Assembly (NCBI RefSeq): GCF_001442535.1
Contig: NZ_CP013141.1
Span: 2,954,434 to 3,018,433, forward strand
DNA length: 64,000 nt
Reading direction: 5' to 3'
Source: Lysobacter antibioticus
GTDB taxonomy: Bacteria > Pseudomonadota > Gammaproteobacteria > Xanthomonadales > Xanthomonadaceae
Shown here: one piece after another, positions 59,877 to 64,000 of the stretch
How positions within the stretch are numbered: position 1 is the first letter of the stretch
Layout: every line of letters begins with the position of its first letter
Translations under genes and position numbers: made by a program
The notes under the pieces: generated by a model
The model's input: only the letters and a program-made list of their open reading frames with translations
Told to the model about the DNA's origin: nothing
Databases searched by the model: none

Positions 59877-60698
59877 TCAGAACATTTCGCGATGGATGCC
59901 CAGGGTGGTCAGCACCTTGCTCGAGATTTCCTCGATCGAGGTGTGGGTGGTGCTCAGCGTCGGGATGCGCTCGGCGCGGAACATCATCTCGGCCGCGGCG
60001 ACCTCGCGCTTGCAGGTTTCGAACTGGGCATAGCGCGAATTCGGCCGGCGTTCCTGGCGGATCTGCTGCAGCCGAATCGGGTCGATGGTCAGGCCGAACA
60101 GCTTGCTGCGGTAGGGCCGCAGGCGCGGCGGCAGGCGGTCGTGCTCGAGGTCTTCCTCGGTCAGCGGATAGTTGGCCGCGCGCACCCCGTAATGCAGCGC
60201 CAGATAAACGCAGGTCGGGGTCTTGCCGGCCCGCGACACCGCCACCAGGATCAGGTCGGCCTCGGCGTAATCGACGCTGGCCCCGTCGTCGTGGGTCAAG
60301 GCGAAATTCATCGCATTGATGCGGCGGTGATAGGTCTCGAAGTCGGCGATGCCGTGGGCCTGGCCGACCCGGCGCTGACGGGTCTCGTGCAGCTCGCGCT
60401 CCAGCGGTTCTATGAACGGCGCGAATACGTCCAGCATCAGGGCCCCGCTCTCGGCCAGGGCCGCGCCGACCTCCCCGTCCATGCAGGAATTGATCACCAC
60501 CGGCCGTACCCCGTGGACCACGGCGGCCTCGCGGATCTTGGCCGCCGCGTCCTGGGCGCGCTCGACGCTGTCCACGAAAGCGATGCGATCTGTGACGAAC
60601 CGGGTCTCGGTGAACTGGGTCAGCAAACTGTGACCGATGGTCTCGGCGGTGATGCCGGTACCGTCGGAAACGTAGAAAACCGGTCTTGTTCCTGCCAT
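59877..60698 (-). CDS. ppsR: PpsR, bifunctional regulator (kinase/phosphorylase) of PEP synthase
   Basis: 273 aa from ATG 60698. [25 protein letters not shown] is the DUF299 N-terminus and [28 protein letters not shown] the P-loop region. PpsR phosphorylates and dephosphorylates PEP synthase on a Thr near its catalytic His, in an ADP/Pi-dependent manner. It is divergent from ppsA, the standard arrangement. Confidence 0.95.
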   Translation of the reverse strand: MAGTRPVFYVSDGTGITAETIGHSLLTQFTETRFVTDRIAFVDSVERAQDAAAKIREAAVVHGVRPVVINSCMDGEVGAALAESGALMLDVFAPFIEPLERELHETRQRRVGQAHGIADFETYHRRINAMNFALTHDDGASVDYAEADLILVAVSRAGKTPTCVYLALHYGVRAANYPLTEEDLEHDRLPPRLRPYRSKLFGLTIDPIRLQQIRQERRPNSRYAQFETCKREVAAAEMMFRAERIPTLSTTHTSIEEISSKVLTTLGIHREMF

Positions 60699-60831
60699 CG
60701 CCCACCCCGTCTCGAAGCTGCACCAATACGAAAAAGCCCGTCGGATCAAGCTTGTATGCACCCGACGCCCGGGCGATCATAGCCGCTTGGCCGCGCCCCG
60801 ACGTGACCTCCCCCCTCGGAGATTGTGTGTC

Positions 60832-63216
60832 TTGAACGAGAACATCCTCTGGCTGCACGCGTTACGCCTCAACGATCTCGCCCGCGTAGGCGGAAAGAAT
60901 TCCTCGCTCGGCGAGATGATCGGCAACCTCGCCAACCTCGGCGTATCGGTGCCCGGCGGCTACGCCACCACCTCGGAAGCCTTCAAGGCCTTCATCGCCC
61001 ATAACAACCTGCACCAGCGCATCTTCGACAAGCTCGCGACGCTGGACGTGGAAGACGTGCCGGCCCTGAACGCCGCCGGCGCCGAGATCCGCGGTTGGGT
61101 CATCGAGTCGCCGCTGCAGGACGATCTCGACCAGGACATCCGCACCGCTTACCGCAAGCTGTGCAACGAGAACGGTGGCGGCGACGTCGCCGTCGCGGTG
61201 CGCTCCTCGGCCACCGCCGAAGACCTTCCCGACGCGTCCTTCGCCGGCCAGCAGGAAACCTTCCTTAACGTCACCGGCGAAGACGACGTGGTGCGCAAGG
61301 TCAAGGAAGTGTTCGCCAGCCTCTACAACGACCGTGCGATCGCCTACCGCGTGCATCACGGTTTCAAGCACGAGGACGTGTTCCTGTCGGCCGGTGTGCA
61401 GTTGATGGTTCGCTCCGATGTCGGCGCCTCCGGCGTGTTGTTCACCCTCGACACCGAGTCGGGCTTCCGCGACGTGGTCTTCATCACCTCCAGCTACGGC
61501 CTGGGCGAGATGGTCGTGCAAGGCGCGGTCAACCCCGACGAGTTCTACGTCTACAAGCCCACCCTGCAACAGGGCAAGCCGGCGATCCTGCGTCGCTCGG
61601 TCGGCGCCAAGCAGCTGCGCATGGTCTATTCCGACCAGCCCGGCGAGCGCGTGCGCACCGAGAACACCCCGGCCGAACTGCGCGCGACGTTCTCGATCAA
61701 CGATGCCGACGTGCACGAGCTCGCCAAGCAGGCGCTGGTCATCGAAAAGCATTACGGCCGTCCGATGGACGTGGAATGGGCGAAGGACGGTGTCAGCGGC
61801 AAGCTGTTCATCGTCCAGGCGCGCCCGGAGACGGTGAAGTCGCGCGGCAAGGCCACCCAGATCGAGCGCTACCAGCTCGAAAAGCGCGGCGAAGTCATCA
61901 CCGAAGGCCGCGCGATCGGCCAGAAGATCGGCAGCGGCGTGGCGCGCGTGGTGCGCAACCTCGACGACATGAGCCGGGTGCAGCCGGGCGACGTGCTCGT
62001 CGCCGATATGACCGACCCCGATTGGGAGCCGGTGATGAAGCGCGCCGCGGCGATCGTGACCAACCGCGGCGGCCGCACCTGCCACGCGGCGATCATCGCC
62101 CGCGAGCTCGGCGTGCCGGCCGTGGTCGGCACCACCAATGGCCTGGATGCGATCAAGGACGGCCAGATCGTCACGGTCAGCTGCGCCGAAGGCGACACCG
62201 GTTTCATCTACGACGGCAGCCTGCCGTTCGAACGCCATGTCGCCGACCTCGACAAGATGCCGCCGGCGCCGCTCAAGGTGATGATGAACGTCGCCAACCC
62301 GGAACGCGCGTTCGACTTCGCGATGCTGCCGAACGCCGGCGTCGGCCTGGCGCGCCTGGAGATGATCATCGCCAGCCACATCGGCATCCATCCGAAGGCG
62401 CTGCTCGAATACGCCTCGCAGGACGCCGACACCAAGAAGAAGATCGACGCCAAGATCGCCGGCTACGGCAACGACCCGGTGCAGTTCTACGTCGACCGCC
62501 TGGCCGAAGGCATCGCCACCATCACCGCGTCGTTCGCGCCGCATCCGGTGATCGTGCGCCTGTCGGACTTCAAGTCGAACGAATACGCCAACCTGATCGG
62601 CGGCACCCGCTACGAGCCGCACGAAGAGAACCCGATGATCGGCTTCCGCGGCGCCAGCCGTTACGTCGACCCGAGCTTCTCCGACGCCTTCGCCCTGGAG
62701 TGCCAGGCGGTGTTGAAGGTGCGCGAGGAAATGGGCCTGACCAACTGCTGGATCATGATCCCGTTCGTGCGCACCCTCGACGAAGGTCGCCGCGTACTGG
62801 AAGTGCTGGAGAAGAACGGCCTGCGCAAGGGCGAGAATGGTCTGAAGATCATCATGATGTGCGAGGTCCCTTCGAACGCCTTGCTGGCCGACGAGTTCCT
62901 CGAGATCTTCGACGGCTTCTCGATCGGCTCCAACGATCTGACCCAGCTCAGCCTCGGCCTGGACCGCGACTCGGCGATCGTCGCCCACCTGTTCGACGAA
63001 CGCGATCCGGCGGTCAAGAAGCTGCTGGCGATGGCGATCTCGGCCGCGCGCGCCAAGGGCAAGTACGTCGGCATCTGCGGCCAGGGCCCGAGCGATCACC
63101 CAGACCTGGCCGAATGGCTGATGGACCAGGGCATCGAGTCGGTGTCGCTGAACCCGGATACCGTGGTCGACACCTGGCTGCGCCTGGCCAAGGCGAAAGC
63201 CAAGGCCCAGGCCTGA
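60832..63216 (+). CDS. ppsA: Phosphoenolpyruvate synthase
   Basis: 794 aa if started at TTG 60832 with CGGAGA upstream; this gives [23 protein letters not shown], the usual family N-terminus. No ATG lies nearby. Domains: PEP/pyruvate-binding nucleotide domain (~1-340), the swivelling phosphohistidine domain with [21 protein letters not shown] (catalytic His ~418), and the C-terminal PEP-utilising TIM barrel with [16 protein letters not shown] and [11 protein letters not shown]. It converts pyruvate + ATP to PEP for gluconeogenesis. Confidence 0.95.
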   Translation: MNENILWLHALRLNDLARVGGKNSSLGEMIGNLANLGVSVPGGYATTSEAFKAFIAHNNLHQRIFDKLATLDVEDVPALNAAGAEIRGWVIESPLQDDLDQDIRTAYRKLCNENGGGDVAVAVRSSATAEDLPDASFAGQQETFLNVTGEDDVVRKVKEVFASLYNDRAIAYRVHHGFKHEDVFLSAGVQLMVRSDVGASGVLFTLDTESGFRDVVFITSSYGLGEMVVQGAVNPDEFYVYKPTLQQGKPAILRRSVGAKQLRMVYSDQPGERVRTENTPAELRATFSINDADVHELAKQALVIEKHYGRPMDVEWAKDGVSGKLFIVQARPETVKSRGKATQIERYQLEKRGEVITEGRAIGQKIGSGVARVVRNLDDMSRVQPGDVLVADMTDPDWEPVMKRAAAIVTNRGGRTCHAAIIARELGVPAVVGTTNGLDAIKDGQIVTVSCAEGDTGFIYDGSLPFERHVADLDKMPPAPLKVMMNVANPERAFDFAMLPNAGVGLARLEMIIASHIGIHPKALLEYASQDADTKKKIDAKIAGYGNDPVQFYVDRLAEGIATITASFAPHPVIVRLSDFKSNEYANLIGGTRYEPHEENPMIGFRGASRYVDPSFSDAFALECQAVLKVREEMGLTNCWIMIPFVRTLDEGRRVLEVLEKNGLRKGENGLKIIMMCEVPSNALLADEFLEIFDGFSIGSNDLTQLSLGLDRDSAIVAHLFDERDPAVKKLLAMAISAARAKGKYVGICGQGPSDHPDLAEWLMDQGIESVSLNPDTVVDTWLRLAKAKAKAQA

Positions 63217-63223
63217 GCGCACG

Positions 63224-64000
63224 ATGACGGAAAAGGACGCGGTGCAGGCGCTGGTCCCCAAGTCCCTGCTGGGGCTTGAGGCCGGCTTCGACATCGACAA
63301 GCTGCTCGCCTGGGCGCAGACCAAGGGCTTGGTCCTGATCAGCGCCCTGGCGATCCTGCTGATCGGCCTGTGGCTGGCCAAGTGGCTGTCGCGCGCATTG
63401 GAGCGGGTCATGACCCGCGCCAACATGGAAGTCACCCTGCGTGGCTTTCTGCGCAACATCGCCTACGCGGCGATGATCGTGATCGTTGCGGTCGCGGCCC
63501 TGCAGCAGCTCGGCGTGCCGATGACCTCGGTGCTCGCCGTGCTCGGCGCCGCCGGTCTGGCCATCGGCCTGGCGCTGAAGGACTCGCTGTCCAATATCGC
63601 CTCCGGGGTGATGCTGATCGTGCTGCGCCCGTTCCGGGCCGGCGACCATGTCCAGGCCGCCGGCATCGAGGGCACGGTCGAACAGATCCGCGTGTTCCAG
63701 ACCCGCCTGCGCACCATCGACAACCGCGTGATCGTGCTGCCGAACAGCCTGATCACCACCGCGGCGATCATCAACTTCACCGCCAACCCGAAGCGCCGCA
63801 TCGACCTGACCGTCGGCGTGGGCTACGACGACGACCTCAAGGTCGCCAAGGAAACCCTGCTGGCCCTGGCCACGGCGCACCCGAACGTGCTGCAGGACCC
63901 GGCGCCGGAAGTGTTGGTGACCGCTCTGGCCGAAAGCAGCGTCAATCTGGAGCTGCGCTCCTGGGTCAAGACCGCGAACCTGATGCGGACCAAGAGCGAC
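63224..64000 (+). CDS. MscS-type mechanosensitive channel (partial, cut by window end)
   Basis: 259 codons are visible from ATG 63224. Membrane helices GLVLISALAILLIGLWLAKWL, NIAYAAMIVIVAVAALQQLGV and the pore-lining TM3 region VLAVLGAAGLAIGLALKDSLSNIASGVMLIVLRPF, then the beta domain GDHVQAAGIEGTVEQI and VIVLPNSLITTAAIIN, and part of the C-terminal domain. Starts 8 bp after ppsA. Releases solutes during hypo-osmotic shock. Confidence 0.92.
   Translation, partial: MTEKDAVQALVPKSLLGLEAGFDIDKLLAWAQTKGLVLISALAILLIGLWLAKWLSRALERVMTRANMEVTLRGFLRNIAYAAMIVIVAVAALQQLGVPMTSVLAVLGAAGLAIGLALKDSLSNIASGVMLIVLRPFRAGDHVQAAGIEGTVEQIRVFQTRLRTIDNRVIVLPNSLITTAAIINFTANPKRRIDLTVGVGYDDDLKVAKETLLALATAHPNVLQDPAPEVLVTALAESSVNLELRSWVKTANLMRTKSD

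Noticed and set aside
60862..63459. 865-codon open frame opposite ppsA
   Set aside because: Shadow of ppsA, whose sequence and motifs are unambiguous.

Overview
The window looks like chromosomal DNA of a GC-rich gammaproteobacterium of the family Xanthomonadaceae, most likely Lysobacter or a close relative. The basis is high GC in almost every gene, a Xanthomonadaceae-type bacterial-killing type IV secretion system (X-T4SS) with XVIPCD-tagged effectors, class III PHA synthase genes, a complete ccmA-I cluster and a divergent ppsR/ppsA pair. No transposase, integrase or CRISPR array was seen. Genus assignment is inference from gene content, not from a database search.

Layout. 1-7.6 kb: the end of an upstream gene with a Gly/Arg-rich tail, a long non-coding stretch, a secreted DUF3472-like/ricin-lectin protein, a DeoR-type regulator, a divergent DUF1348/TetR pair separated by four operator-like palindromes, an FAD-dependent oxidoreductase, an exported protein, a repeat-rich spacer and a nitrilase-type amidase. 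7.7-33.7 kb, all on the minus strand: the X-T4SS. Read in the direction of transcription it is virB7-8-9-10-11-1-2-3-4-5a-5b-6, then three DUF4189 secreted proteins with a terminator after the first. Next comes an effector/immunity block (lipoprotein, lysozyme-like effector, lipoprotein, GH19-like effector, two lipoproteins, M23 effector, lipoprotein, M23 effector, stand-alone XVIPCD protein), then a 93-aa protein and virD4. 34-45.8 kb: PLP aminotransferase, DUF3293, cytochrome c maturation genes ccmABCDEFGHI, MetX-like acyltransferase, cysteine dioxygenase-like protein and a DUF2214 membrane protein. 46-52.3 kb: tRNA-Leu(CAA), small membrane proteins, an NRDE/TANGO2-like protein, an HExxH membrane protein, a PspC-domain protein, an SGNH-hydrolase lipoprotein and phaC-phaE. 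52.5-57.6 kb: a tightly coupled five-gene STM4015-STM4014-STM4013-STM4012-STM4011 operon. 57.7-64 kb: an exported protein, tRNA-Glu and tRNA-Ala, DUF1249, ppsR and ppsA, and a truncated MscS channel.

How the parts work together. VirB7/9/10 form the outer-membrane core, VirB3/6/8 the inner-membrane platform, VirB4/11/D4 the ATPases, VirB2/5 the pilus and VirB1 the wall-opening lytic transglycosylase. VirD4 is expected to recognise the C-terminal XVIPCD of the effectors, which carry murein hydrolase and PG-binding modules for killing neighbouring bacteria. A lipoprotein gene precedes each of the four enzymatic effectors and is the expected periplasmic immunity protein. The two most interesting targets are the STM4011-4015 cluster (two radical SAM enzymes, an ATP-grasp-like protein, an alkaline-phosphatase-superfamily protein and a repeat protein), which I know only as named families without assigned function, and the accessory parts of the X-T4SS locus: the stand-alone XVIPCD protein, the unpaired 220-aa lipoprotein, the DUF4189 trio and the displaced virD4.
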